Of a DNA stretch of 64,000 nucleotides, positions 1-8,686 are shown in pieces (positions within the stretch are counted from its first letter, which is position 1; each line of letters begins with the position of its first letter). The notes under the pieces are model-generated. The model ran no database searches, had not been told where the DNA came from, and saw only the letters and a list, made by a program, of their open reading frames with translations. The stretch covers positions 29,311 through 93,310 of the forward strand of contig JAFPUF010000064.1 in assembly GCA_017395545.1 (NCBI GenBank). Direction: 5' to 3'. The position numbers were made by a program, and so were the translations under genes. This DNA comes from Treponema sp. (GTDB lineage: Bacteria > Spirochaetota > Spirochaetia > Treponematales > Treponemataceae).

Positions 1-277
1 TCCTTTTTAAAAGCCATTTTCTGTAATCAAAAGAATTAGTCGTTTTATTATAGCGGGTGCCCGCCATTTTCATAAAGAAAGATTCGTCGAAAAGGGAGCG
101 CTGTTTCGCATCGGACAAAATTTCATAAGCCTTGACCACCTCACGGAATTCTTCGGTGGTCGCGGCGTTTTGAGAAGCATCAGGATGTAAAAGTTTTGCT
201 TTCTGGCGGTATGCGCGCTTGATTTCTGCCGCAGTGGCTCCAGGGCGCACACCTAAGATTTTGTAACAGTCTTTCAA
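1..277 (-). CDS. J-domain (DnaJ-like) protein, 3' end outside the window
   Basis: About 92 residues are visible before the window edge. The reading starts KDCYKILGVRPGATAAEIKR and contains the HPD tripeptide at about residues 32-34, which in J-domains stimulates Hsp70 ATPase. The helix II-HPD-helix III layout is complete, followed by a basic stretch. The only usable start is TTG at 277-275. The next in-frame codon triplets upstream run into a stop, which is also the stop of rubrerythrin, so the gene begins 7 bases after rbr and is probably co-transcribed. No clear Shine-Dalgarno is visible, so translation may be coupled. It could be DnaJ itself or a short J-protein; the missing C-terminus prevents a choice. 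Confidence 0.8.
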   Translation of the reverse strand, partial: MKDCYKILGVRPGATAAEIKRAYRQKAKLLHPDASQNAATTEEFREVVKAYEILSDAKQRSLFDESFFMKMAGTRYNKTTNSFDYRKWLLKR

Positions 278-283
278 AGCTGC

Positions 284-826
284 TTAGTAGTTAGATTTTT
301 TTACTTCAAAGAAACTCTGCGGGTGAGCGCAGACAGGACATGCAGCAGGAGCTTTTTTACCGACTACGATATGACCGCAGTTTGCACACTGCCAGATTAC
401 GTCACCGTCTTTTGAGAAGACTTTTTCGCCCGTAATATTGTCGAGAAGCTTTCTGTAGCGTTCTTCGTGCTCTTTTTCGATTGCACCGACCATCTCAAAA
501 AGTTTTGCGATCCGCGGGAAGCCCTCTTCTTTCGCAGTTTTTGCGAAACCATCGTACATGTCGGTCCATTCAAAGTTCTCGCCGTCAGCGGCATCCTTAA
601 GGTTGTCAATTGTTGAAGGAACATCGCCGTCGTGGAGCAGTTTGAACCAGATTTTTGCGTGTTCTTTTTCGTTTTTTGCAGTTTCTTCAAAGATGTCAGC
701 AATCTGCTCAAAACCGTCTTTTCGGGCCTTACTTGCATAGTAAGTGTATTTGTTGCGTGCCTGAGATTCACCGGCAAATGCGGCCTGAAGATTTTTTTCT
801 GTCTGAGTCCCCTTAATGTTTTCCAT
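284..826 (-). CDS. rbr: Rubrerythrin
   Basis: Cytoplasmic non-haem iron peroxidase that reduces hydrogen peroxide with electrons from rubredoxin or NADH systems; typical of anaerobes. The 180-residue length is normal. The N-terminal four-helix ferritin-like part shows the ligand motifs (ESQARNKY near residue 20, EKEHAKIW near 53, EKEHEERY near 117). The C-terminus is a rubredoxin-like FeS4 site with CANCG and CPVCA pairs (about residues 147-165). Start ATG has a strong CCGGAGG Shine-Dalgarno 7-8 bases upstream. It has its own promoter although dapB ends 64 bases upstream on the same strand; the J-domain gene follows. Confidence 0.96.
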   Translation of the reverse strand: MENIKGTQTEKNLQAAFAGESQARNKYTYYASKARKDGFEQIADIFEETAKNEKEHAKIWFKLLHDGDVPSTIDNLKDAADGENFEWTDMYDGFAKTAKEEGFPRIAKLFEMVGAIEKEHEERYRKLLDNITGEKVFSKDGDVIWQCANCGHIVVGKKAPAACPVCAHPQSFFEVKKSNY

Positions 827-857
827 ATTTAATACCTCCGGAAAATTTTATTGTTTA

Positions 858-885
858 ATTCTAATTAAAAAACCTTAAAAGTCAA
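858..885 (-). promoter_or_regulatory. Promoter of rbr
   Basis: On the minus strand TTGACT is followed after 16 bases by TAGAAT, placing the transcript start about 25-30 bases before the rbr ATG and leaving room for the CCGGAGG ribosome binding site. No operator-like palindrome was seen. Confidence 0.65.
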
Positions 886-890
886 ATATT

Positions 891-1670
891 TTAAAAGAGG
901 TCGCTCATTCCGTAGAGTCTGCCTTTTGAAAGTTCGCCTTTTTTGAGTTTTTCGCTCAATTTTTCAAGGGCAACTACGCTTCCTTTTGCAAAACCTTCGC
1001 GGCTTCTGGCCCTGTGAGTGAGTTCGATTGAGTCGGCAGGAGAATCAAAGAAAACTGTATGTGTTCCCGGAACAAAACCTACCCTTGTTGACGAAACATG
1101 AAGTTCGTTTGCCTTCGGTTTTTCGTGGAAAGCGTCAAAGACCATCTCTGTTTTTGATTTATTGCCGTTCATGACGCGGCGGGCAACCTCAAGGGCTGTT
1201 CCTGATGGAGAATCGGCTTTCTGGTTGTGGTGTGCTTCCCAGGCTGCAACATCATAGTCACTGTATTCTGCCATGATTTTTGCAGCTTCCTCGACAATTT
1301 TATAGAACATATTGACGCCGATTGAGAAATTTGACGAGCGCATGCATGTACCGTTTGAAGATGCGCAGAGAGCTTCGATTTCAGGCTCTGATTTTGCCCA
1401 GCCGGTAGTTCCGCAGACAACAGGAATCCCCAGAGGAATCAGGGCACGCAGGTTTCCAAGGACAGCCGACGGATGAGAGAACTCAATTACCCCCTCAGCA
1501 CCACTGTTCTTTACAGCCTGAGCGACTGCGTTTGAGTCCCCTGAAGCGACCAAATTTGTAGCATCTTTTGCAGCGACATCGACAGTTGCAACAACTTCGT
1601 GTCCCATATTTCTGGCACAGCTTTCAATCATGTGCCCCATTTTTCCATATCCAACTAATGCAATTTTCAT
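891..1670 (-). CDS. dapB: 4-hydroxy-tetrahydrodipicolinate reductase
   Basis: Reduces hydroxy-tetrahydrodipicolinate with NAD(P)H in the diaminopimelate/lysine pathway. The 259-residue protein opens with the Rossmann motif [13 protein letters not shown] and carries the family signature [17 protein letters not shown] (about residues 155-172), containing the catalytic His and Lys. It is the short bacterial form. No other dap gene is adjacent. The ATG lies just 7 bases after a perfect TATAAT with no Shine-Dalgarno, so the message is probably leaderless. It is divergent from the uracil phosphoribosyltransferase operon. Confidence 0.95.
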   Translation of the reverse strand: MKIALVGYGKMGHMIESCARNMGHEVVATVDVAAKDATNLVASGDSNAVAQAVKNSGAEGVIEFSHPSAVLGNLRALIPLGIPVVCGTTGWAKSEPEIEALCASSNGTCMRSSNFSIGVNMFYKIVEEAAKIMAEYSDYDVAAWEAHHNQKADSPSGTALEVARRVMNGNKSKTEMVFDAFHEKPKANELHVSSTRVGFVPGTHTVFFDSPADSIELTHRARSREGFAKGSVVALEKLSEKLKKGELSKGRLYGMSDLF

Positions 1671-1677
1671 ATACTTT

Positions 1678-1686
1678 ATTATATCA
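1678..1686 (-). promoter_or_regulatory. Extended -10 promoter of dapB, predicted leaderless
   Basis: Minus-strand TGATATAAT is an extended -10 element. Only 7 bases separate its end from the dapB ATG, so the normal start of transcription falls at or next to the start codon. No convincing -35 box was found 16-18 bases upstream, consistent with extended -10 use. Confidence 0.65.
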
Positions 1687-1757
1687 CGAAGAAAGATTTT
1701 AGAACAGCCAACGCGAAAAACTCCGGCTACCGGAAGTTCCAGGGAAGGCTTTTTGGT

Positions 1758-1786
1758 TTGACGATTAAAAGCTTTCGTACTAAAAT
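1758..1786 (+). promoter_or_regulatory. Promoter of the upp-signalling operon
   Basis: TTGACG (1758-1763), 17 bases, TAAAAT (1781-1786). A TTG inside the -35 box is in frame with the downstream gene and could be mistaken for its start codon. The transcript should begin near 1793, so the start must lie downstream. Confidence 0.75.
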
Positions 1787-1823
1787 GGAAGATGAAAAAA
1801 TTTCAGGAGCAGTAATCATTACT

Positions 1824-2855
1824 ATGAGCAACAAAATCATTTTAAAAGCAGAAGACCTTGACGGCTACCTCACACAGGAAGACCTGTCAGAACTCAAAAG
1901 TCTGGACGAAATGTTCAAAGAAACAATGCAATATTTCGAGCCGGTAAACGAAACAAAAATCATCGAAGGCTATGACAGAATGGGACATGAAATGCAGAAA
2001 ATCTGCCAGAAACATCCGAACATCAAAGTCTATTCTTTCGAGACGGAGCAGCAGGCACAGGCCGAGGCAAGCCGCGTAATCTCAAAACTCCGCGACATCA
2101 AAACTGATCACCAGGAATTCATGTATTACAGCCAGCGCGCTTACGAAATGCTTTTCCGCATGGCTTACATTAACCAGAAAACCGACAAAAAAGGTCACAT
2201 CGTCGTAAAAACGCCGGTAACATTCCCGGTTCAGAACTATGCGGTCCACAAAATTCCTGACATCGATCACAAAATCCACAACACCGTAATGTGCGTAATG
2301 CTCCGCGGAGCCCTTCTTCCGAGCATGATTGTCTCAAAGGAAATCGAAGAGTATTCTTCAGGCTCATACCTCACGCCGTTCGCACTTTTCAAAATCAGCA
2401 GGAACGACACGAAGAACGAGAGCAACATGGAATACATCCTCGATCTCGACAAGTCTTTCTTTAACCTTGAGCAGCTCAACGGCAAAGATTTGATTTTTGC
2501 AGACCCGATGAACGCAACAGGAGGCTCCCTTGTCACTGTAGTAAAATACCTTCAGGATAACGGCGTAAAACCGAATTCAATCGCATTCTTCAACACGATT
2601 TCCACACTAAAGGGTGCTATCCGCGTAACACGGGCACTTCCGAACCTCACCTGCTACACTCTCTGGATGGATCCTGTAATGAACGAAAAAGCATACATCA
2701 TGCCAGGTCTGGGAGACGCAGGTGACCGTCTCAACGGCTGCGACACAAAAGAGCACGCCCGAAACATCATTCAGCTTCTTGCTGATTACGGCCACAACAT
2801 CTCAAGCTTGTACCGAAGCCAGATGTTCGAGATTGAGCGCACAGTCCTGGGATAA
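1824..2855 (+). CDS. upp: Uracil phosphoribosyltransferase with extended N-terminus
   Basis: Converts uracil and PRPP to UMP (pyrimidine salvage). The C-terminal two thirds is the UPRT fold: the PRPP loop [12 protein letters not shown] lies around residues 230-241 and the uracil-binding signature [11 protein letters not shown] around 295-305. At 343 residues it is much longer than the usual ~210; the first ~110 residues are a charged helical extension of unknown role. ATG 1824 was chosen because it follows CAGGAG and lies downstream of the mapped promoter; two earlier in-frame starts overlap the promoter. Only 8 bases separate it from the next gene, a membrane receptor, so it heads the signalling operon. 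Possibly moonlighting as a uracil or PRPP sensor; that is inference. Confidence 0.85.
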   Translation: MSNKIILKAEDLDGYLTQEDLSELKSLDEMFKETMQYFEPVNETKIIEGYDRMGHEMQKICQKHPNIKVYSFETEQQAQAEASRVISKLRDIKTDHQEFMYYSQRAYEMLFRMAYINQKTDKKGHIVVKTPVTFPVQNYAVHKIPDIDHKIHNTVMCVMLRGALLPSMIVSKEIEEYSSGSYLTPFALFKISRNDTKNESNMEYILDLDKSFFNLEQLNGKDLIFADPMNATGGSLVTVVKYLQDNGVKPNSIAFFNTISTLKGAIRVTRALPNLTCYTLWMDPVMNEKAYIMPGLGDAGDRLNGCDTKEHARNIIQLLADYGHNISSLYRSQMFEIERTVLG

Positions 2856-2863
2856 TTCATAGC

Positions 2864-3889
2864 ATGCTCGGTGTTTACCTGAACATTATTCTGATTGCAT
2901 TTGCGGTTCTCTCCATTTCAGCGGGTCTTCTGTTCTTTGTGCAGAAGACTATCCCGCTGTATCTGCGTACCTTCACGCTTCTTCTTTCTGTTTCTGCTTT
3001 CCTTATATGCGGGGGGTATGCGATTATGGGGTTTACCGCCGACATAAACTACGCTTTTATTCCGCGATTCTTCGGACTTTTCGGAATCAACACTTTTCTT
3101 CTGCTTGAACTTGCCTATCTTCTCGGAGACATGAAAATCAAAAAGATTTTCCGTTACATTCCGATTATATTTTTTGCCCTTTTCGGTTTTTCAGACCTTC
3201 TCCTTCACGGAAGCAAAACCTCATTCACTTATATCAGGCACGACCTGTACACGACTTACGAAATAAGCAGCATGGCTCATCATATTTTCCACTGCTGTTA
3301 CGTCGTATCAATTGCGCTTCTTCTCCTTCTTCTGTCGCTGAAGTCCTACAAAATGATAAAAATCAAGCGCGACAAGAGACTCCATCTCTCCGTAATTTTC
3401 GCAAACCTGTTCGTCCTTCTGGCGGCAGTTCCGGATCTTACCGGCAGCGCAATCTTTGAAAAATGCCCGAGTTTCATTTTCTGTCTCGGTTTTATGTTCG
3501 TATTCTTCATCTGGTACTATCAGATTAAAAGGCGGGCCTCTTTCATTCCGTCAATCGAAAATGTCAGCAAGGAAATTTTCAACACGATCGACGTTCCGAT
3601 CCTGATTTTTGACATGAACGGAATTCTTTCGATGTGCAATCCTTCGGCAATTTCAGCGCTTCGGATTCCTATCGAAAAAGAAAACAACCTCCGTGAAATC
3701 TTCACTCTCCGTGACGTCGCTGCCCTCCACATCATCGCAAAGGCAAAAAAAGGCATCAACGGCACCCAGGACTCTTTCATAAAAGAAACGGGAGTTCCCT
3801 GCACTATCAATTATTTCGTAAAACTTGACTATACGGGAGAGCCGTTCTGCCTGATTATCACGGTAATGAATCAAGGGAAAGAAGCATGA
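2864..3889 (+). CDS. Seven-helix membrane receptor with C-terminal PAS-like domain and no output domain
   Basis: The first ~225 residues form about seven hydrophobic helices typical of the histidine-kinase N-terminal 7TM sensor region. Residues ~235-335 look like a PAS fold (NTIDVPILIFDMNGILSMCN). In related proteins a kinase or GGDEF domain follows; here the protein ends after the PAS, at 341 residues, with its stop overlapping the next ATG by four bases. It therefore resembles a receptor that must hand its signal to a partner, perhaps the hybrid kinase encoded 6 kb downstream (inference). The start has only a weak GGGAT upstream and probably relies on coupling with upp. Confidence 0.7.
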   Translation: MLGVYLNIILIAFAVLSISAGLLFFVQKTIPLYLRTFTLLLSVSAFLICGGYAIMGFTADINYAFIPRFFGLFGINTFLLLELAYLLGDMKIKKIFRYIPIIFFALFGFSDLLLHGSKTSFTYIRHDLYTTYEISSMAHHIFHCCYVVSIALLLLLLSLKSYKMIKIKRDKRLHLSVIFANLFVLLAAVPDLTGSAIFEKCPSFIFCLGFMFVFFIWYYQIKRRASFIPSIENVSKEIFNTIDVPILIFDMNGILSMCNPSAISALRIPIEKENNLREIFTLRDVAALHIIAKAKKGINGTQDSFIKETGVPCTINYFVKLDYTGEPFCLIITVMNQGKEA

Positions 3890-6800
3890 AAAAAAAATAC
3901 ACGACTTCTCAGATTGTGCTGATAACAGTATTCTCCATTGCGACGAATATTTTCGGCTGTCTTTTTGCGGAGTATTATAATCTTCCACTTTGGTTCGATT
4001 CTTTCGGAACTGTCTTTTGTGCTTATGTTCTTGGTCCCTGGTGCGCCGTTATAACAGGAGTCGGCTCCCATATCATGCACGGATTTTTAAATCCTTTTAC
4101 AATGGTCTACTCGCTTACGAATATTTCGACGGCACTGCTTACAGGCTATCTCGCTAAAAAAGGCTGGATGTCATCGCTTTTAAAGACGGTCTCGCTTGGA
4201 ATTTTAGTGACGCTGGCCTGCACCACAGTCGCAAGTCTCCTTGATTTTCTTGTTTTTGACGGCTCAACAATCGGAAATGTCTGGGGGCAGGGAGTCGCAG
4301 ATTTATTCGTTACCTGGGGATTTCCGCACGGACTTTGCATTATCTTCGGGCAGTTCTATGTAGATTTCCTCGATAAAATCATTACGCTATGCACTGTCTA
4401 TCATTTCATAAAATTTTACAGGACAATAAAGAATCACCTTCCGCGTTTCCTGAAGCTTGAAGGAGCAGCAAAATCCCTTCTGATTTTTCTTGCCGTTTTT
4501 TCTTTTTATGGAGTCCAGAAGACAGCTGCACAAAGCAAGGATTATAATTCCTATGTTCACCTCACCTACAACAAGGAGAACGGGCTCCCCGGAGGCAAGG
4601 CGAATGACATTGCGTCAACAAACGACGGTATTCTCTGGATTGGAACTTATGAGGGACTTTACCGCCACAACGGCCAGGAATTCCGCCTTATGCGCGAATT
4701 CGATTCTCTGAGAGCTGTGCGATGCCTTTATGTTGATGACGAAGGACGACTTTTCGTCGGCACGAACGACAACGGACTTGCAATCGTAATCAATGAAAAG
4801 GTTATGAATATTCTCACCGAAAAAGAGGGGCTGCCATCTGACAAAATCCGCTGCGTCACAAGAGGCTCTGACGGCCTTTATTATGTCGGCACGGCAGAAA
4901 AAATGGCAGTCCTTTCAATTTCCGACGGACTGAAGATTTTCAAAACCGTTCCTCAGATTGACGGAGCATTAAGGATAAGCGCGGACAACAAAGAGCGGGT
5001 TGCCCTGGTCACAGTAAGCGGGGAACTTTTTATTCTCAACGGAACGGACATTTCATTTAAATCCGGCTCAGATTCTCCGAGATATACCTCCGTTTCATTT
5101 TCACCAGATGGACTTTTATATGCCGCGACAGAAGCCGGTCTCCTTCAGATTTTTATGATTTCTGAAACAAAGCCGGGAGCACCTTACAGACTGACTTCAC
5201 TTCAATCCATTCAGTGCGGAAACCTGAAGCACATTAATTCCATTGATTTCCATGACGACGTCGTTTTTATCTGCGCTGACAACGGAACCGGCTATATCGA
5301 CAACGGTTCTTTCTTCAAAATCGAAACAGGTCTTTTCAATAATTCGATTGACAATATGACAGAAGATTATCAGGGAAACCTCTGGTTCACTTCTTCCAGG
5401 CTCGGTCTTTTAAAAATGTGCGGGACAAAGTTTGCGGAGATTTATTCTTCGGCTGGTTTTTCCGAAGCCGTAATAAACTCAATCACCCGATTCGACTCAA
5501 ACCTCTACTTTGCGACAGACGAAGGACTTACGGCAATTGATTCAAAAACCGGGCGACCGCTCACAAACGCGCTCACAAAATCACTTGAAAACACGAGAAT
5601 CCGCTGTCTCACGGCAACTAAATCCGGAGATTTATGGATATGTACAGGTTCAAAGGGACTCATTCATGCCACACCTGCCGGAAAAACAACTGCATACGGA
5701 CAAGGCCACATTTTCAGGGTTGCGATAGAGCTTTTTGACGGAACGATTGCGGCCGGCGGAAATGACGGAATTGCATTCATCAGGGGCGGAAAAATTATCT
5801 CCTGGATCGGTGAAAAAGAAGGTCTTCCGAACACGCTGATTTTAAGTCTGTCCGAGTCCTCAGGGGGCACTGTTTTTGCAGGAACCGATGGCTCGGGGCT
5901 TGTAGTGCTCAATAATGAGACAGGAGAATGGAAAGTCACGAACGTAATAAAAAAGGATGACGGGCTCAGCTCAAACGTAATTCTCCGGACTGTTAATGAC
6001 TATGACGGAATCAATGCTACCGGAGGACTTTTCATCGTCACTGGCAACGGTCTGTGCTATCTTGAGCCTGTCTTCGACTTCTCTGAACGGAATTCACTCG
6101 AAAATATCGGCTACAAAGCCAGGGCCCTCTCAAATTTCCCGTACTGGAACAATTATGATATGGTCGTCCGCAAAAACGGAGATATTTTCGTTCTCGGAAG
6201 CGCAGGAATCATCGTAGTAAACCGTGACGAGCTTCTCGCTGAAGAAAAAATGGAATACGACGTCCTTGACTTAAAAAAGGGACTCCGGGGCTCGTTTACA
6301 GTAAATTCGTGGAATTATCTCGATGAAGAAGGGAACCTTTACCTTTCCTGTGATTCAGGTGCAAGCAGAATCAACCTCAACAGATACAACAAGAACGAGC
6401 ATTCATTCCGAATTCAGCTCAAATCAATTCTCGTTGACGGAAAAAGGCATATCGTGCAGAAAGACTCGCCTTTTGTAATTTCCGCAGCAAGCGAAAAAGT
6501 TGAGATTCTTCCGGAAATCATAAATTTCTCAATCAACAATCCCTGCATCAGCCTGTACATGGAGGGCGTTGACGAAAAACCTGAGATAATGCTCCAGAGC
6601 GAGCTTTCAAGCCTTACCTACACAAACCTTAAGGCAGGAACTTACGCCCTTCATATTTCTGTCCTCGATCCCAAAAGCCTGACCGCGATAGAGGAATCCG
6701 TTTACACAATCAAAAAGTCATTCCACATCTACGAGAACTGGTGGTTCATGTTTTATCTGGTCACCATATTCATACTGGTGATTGCATGGCTCACCTGGTT

Positions 6801-7488
6801 CATAACATCGACACTTCTCAAAAGAAGAATGGAATTCCAGGCGCACCAGATGGAGGAAATCCAAAAACAGGTTCGAATCGGAAACGAGACGATTTTCTCA
6901 ATCGCGAACGCTGTAGAAGCCCGTGACAAAAGCACAGGAAAACACTCTTTCCGCGTCGCAGAATATTCCGTTCTGATAGCGCGGGAACTGGGCTTCTCAG
7001 AAAAAGAGCTTGATGCCCTTCACAAAACCGGACTTCTCCACGATATCGGAAAAATCGGTGTTCCGGACTCTATCCTCAACAAACCGGAGCATCTGAGTGA
7101 CGACGAATATTCCGTAATGAAAACCCATGTAAACATAGGCGGAGACATTCTCAAAGATTTCTCGCTTATCGAAAATGTTGCCGACGGTGCCAAATATCAT
7201 CACGAACGGTACGACGGAAAGGGCTACCCGAACGGCCTCAAGGGCGAAGAAATTCCACTGAACGCAAGAATCATCGGGATTGCGGATGCTTTTGATGCAA
7301 TGACGGCGAACCGTGTCTACAGAAAAGCGCTCGATATGGATTTTGTTGTCGGGGAACTCAAACGGCTCTCGGGAACCCAGTTTGACCCGGACCTGGTCGA
7401 AATCATGCTCGAACTGATTGAAAAAGGCCTGATAGATGTCTCGAAGACTGTCGAAGCAAGCGCAAACGGAGTGCATTATGAACAATAA
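3886..7488 (+). CDS. Giant receptor: multi-TM domain, periplasmic beta-propeller, HD-GYP phosphodiesterase
   Basis: 1200 residues. Residues 1-215 hold about six membrane helices resembling ECF-transporter S-components and matching the stand-alone sensor encoded at 49200-49820. Residues ~220-860 are two-component-regulator propeller repeats (for example LWIGTYEGLYRHNG), then a Y_Y_Y-like beta domain and one more membrane helix (~948-970). The C-terminus (~1005-1190) is an HD-GYP domain with all metal ligands visible: LLHDIGKIG, KTHVNIGG, HHERYDGKGYP and ADAFDAMT. HD-GYP proteins hydrolyse c-di-GMP. Periplasmic ligand sensing coupled to c-di-GMP removal is the likely role. It overlaps its upstream neighbour by 4 and its downstream neighbour by 11 bases. 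Confidence 0.88.
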   Translation: MKKKYTTSQIVLITVFSIATNIFGCLFAEYYNLPLWFDSFGTVFCAYVLGPWCAVITGVGSHIMHGFLNPFTMVYSLTNISTALLTGYLAKKGWMSSLLKTVSLGILVTLACTTVASLLDFLVFDGSTIGNVWGQGVADLFVTWGFPHGLCIIFGQFYVDFLDKIITLCTVYHFIKFYRTIKNHLPRFLKLEGAAKSLLIFLAVFSFYGVQKTAAQSKDYNSYVHLTYNKENGLPGGKANDIASTNDGILWIGTYEGLYRHNGQEFRLMREFDSLRAVRCLYVDDEGRLFVGTNDNGLAIVINEKVMNILTEKEGLPSDKIRCVTRGSDGLYYVGTAEKMAVLSISDGLKIFKTVPQIDGALRISADNKERVALVTVSGELFILNGTDISFKSGSDSPRYTSVSFSPDGLLYAATEAGLLQIFMISETKPGAPYRLTSLQSIQCGNLKHINSIDFHDDVVFICADNGTGYIDNGSFFKIETGLFNNSIDNMTEDYQGNLWFTSSRLGLLKMCGTKFAEIYSSAGFSEAVINSITRFDSNLYFATDEGLTAIDSKTGRPLTNALTKSLENTRIRCLTATKSGDLWICTGSKGLIHATPAGKTTAYGQGHIFRVAIELFDGTIAAGGNDGIAFIRGGKIISWIGEKEGLPNTLILSLSESSGGTVFAGTDGSGLVVLNNETGEWKVTNVIKKDDGLSSNVILRTVNDYDGINATGGLFIVTGNGLCYLEPVFDFSERNSLENIGYKARALSNFPYWNNYDMVVRKNGDIFVLGSAGIIVVNRDELLAEEKMEYDVLDLKKGLRGSFTVNSWNYLDEEGNLYLSCDSGASRINLNRYNKNEHSFRIQLKSILVDGKRHIVQKDSPFVISAASEKVEILPEIINFSINNPCISLYMEGVDEKPEIMLQSELSSLTYTNLKAGTYALHISVLDPKSLTAIEESVYTIKKSFHIYENWWFMFYLVTIFILVIAWLTWFITSTLLKRRMEFQAHQMEEIQKQVRIGNETIFSIANAVEARDKSTGKHSFRVAEYSVLIARELGFSEKELDALHKTGLLHDIGKIGVPDSILNKPEHLSDDEYSVMKTHVNIGGDILKDFSLIENVADGAKYHHERYDGKGYPNGLKGEEIPLNARIIGIADAFDAMTANRVYRKALDMDFVVGELKRLSGTQFDPDLVEIMLELIEKGLIDVSKTVEASANGVHYEQ

Positions 7489-8686
7489 ATATTTCGTAAC
7501 GGCGTTTACGGTACTTATATGCATTATTCTTATGTTCATCGGAACGAAACTGGTTTTCGGAATCTATACCGAAAAAACGATAAAAGTCGGATTTGTCTAC
7601 ATCGGTGATGAGGGAACTGCGTACACAAACAATTTCATACGCTCCCAGATTGAACTCGAAGAAGCTTTTGACGGAAAACTAAAGACTGTAGCAAAATACA
7701 ATATTGCCGAAAACAACTGCGATGACGCAATTTATGACCTGGTTAACCAGAAATGTGACCTTATTTTTACGACGAGCTACGGTTACAGCGAATCAACGAA
7801 GCGGATTGCCTCAGAGCATCCGGAAGTTCAGTTCTGTCAGGCGACAGGAGACAATGCGAACACGGAGCCCGTTCTTCCTAACTATCACACTTTTATGGGA
7901 ACTATTTACGAAGGAAGGTATGTTTCAGGAATTGTCGCCGGAATGAAGCTTCTTGATTTGATGCGTCAGGGAAAGCTTCAGACAAGCAAGGCAAAAATCG
8001 GCTATGTGGCGGCTTTTCCCCACCCCGAAGTAATTTCCGGCTATACGGCATTTTTCCTCGGGGTAAGGAGCGTAGTACCTGAGGTTACGATGTCTGTCCG
8101 TTACACGAACACCTGGAGCAACTACATTCTCGAAAAGCACTGCGCCGAGCGTCTGATTAATGAAGACGGCTGTATCCTGATTTCACAGCATTCAGACACA
8201 ATCGGGCCTGCGACCGCCTGCGAAGAAGCGAGCGTAAAGAACTGGAAAACAGTCTTTCATGTCGGCTACAACCAGAGCATGACGGATGTCGCTCCTACGA
8301 CCTCCCTTGTCGCATGCAGAATAAACTGGAGTCCGTACATTTTAAAAGCGAGCGAAGCCGTCCTCAAAAACAGGCCCATAGAGTCTGTCGTAAAGTCAAC
8401 GATAAAAGGAAACGACAGCGGGGCCGGCTTTAAGAACGAATGGGTAGAAATGATCGGCTTAAACCAGCTGGTAGCGGCTCCTGACACTGCAGAGGAAATC
8501 GCCTCAGTTCTAAGGCAGTTTCAGAACGATGAAATTCAAGTCTTCAAGGGAAATTATATCGGAGAAAATCCTGACATCAAAGATGATATATGGGATTTGA
8601 GGAATCCTTTTCCGGAAAACAAAGAACGCAGTGCGCCGGCATTCTGCTATATCCTTAGGGACGTAATTTCCGTTGAGGAGAACTGA
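7478..8686 (+). CDS. BMP-family (nucleoside-binding type) periplasmic protein, membrane-anchored
   Basis: 402 residues. A single N-terminal hydrophobic helix without lipobox cysteine is followed by the Bmp/PnrA fold: KVGFVYIGDEGTAYT, the loop DLIFTTSYGYSEST, YHTFMGTIYEGRYVSGIVAG and KIGYVAAFPHPEVISGYTAF. PnrA of T. pallidum binds purine nucleosides for an ABC importer. No permease or ATPase gene is near, so this copy may present its ligand to the receptors in the operon instead (inference). ATG 7478 was chosen over an in-frame ATG 42 bases upstream because ACGGAG precedes it at 8 bases; it lies inside the end of the HD-GYP gene. The stop overlaps the next ATG (TGATG). Confidence 0.85.
   Translation: MNNKYFVTAFTVLICIILMFIGTKLVFGIYTEKTIKVGFVYIGDEGTAYTNNFIRSQIELEEAFDGKLKTVAKYNIAENNCDDAIYDLVNQKCDLIFTTSYGYSESTKRIASEHPEVQFCQATGDNANTEPVLPNYHTFMGTIYEGRYVSGIVAGMKLLDLMRQGKLQTSKAKIGYVAAFPHPEVISGYTAFFLGVRSVVPEVTMSVRYTNTWSNYILEKHCAERLINEDGCILISQHSDTIGPATACEEASVKNWKTVFHVGYNQSMTDVAPTTSLVACRINWSPYILKASEAVLKNRPIESVVKSTIKGNDSGAGFKNEWVEMIGLNQLVAAPDTAEEIASVLRQFQNDEIQVFKGNYIGENPDIKDDIWDLRNPFPENKERSAPAFCYILRDVISVEEN

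Noticed and set aside
397..777. Minus-strand frame inside rubrerythrin
   Set aside because: Out-of-frame reading of the rbr coding strand; low complexity, no start signal.
6997..7539. Long minus-strand open frame (180 codons) opposite the HD-GYP domain
   Set aside because: It mirrors the coding strand of a highly conserved domain, has no plausible ribosome site and shows no recognisable protein features.
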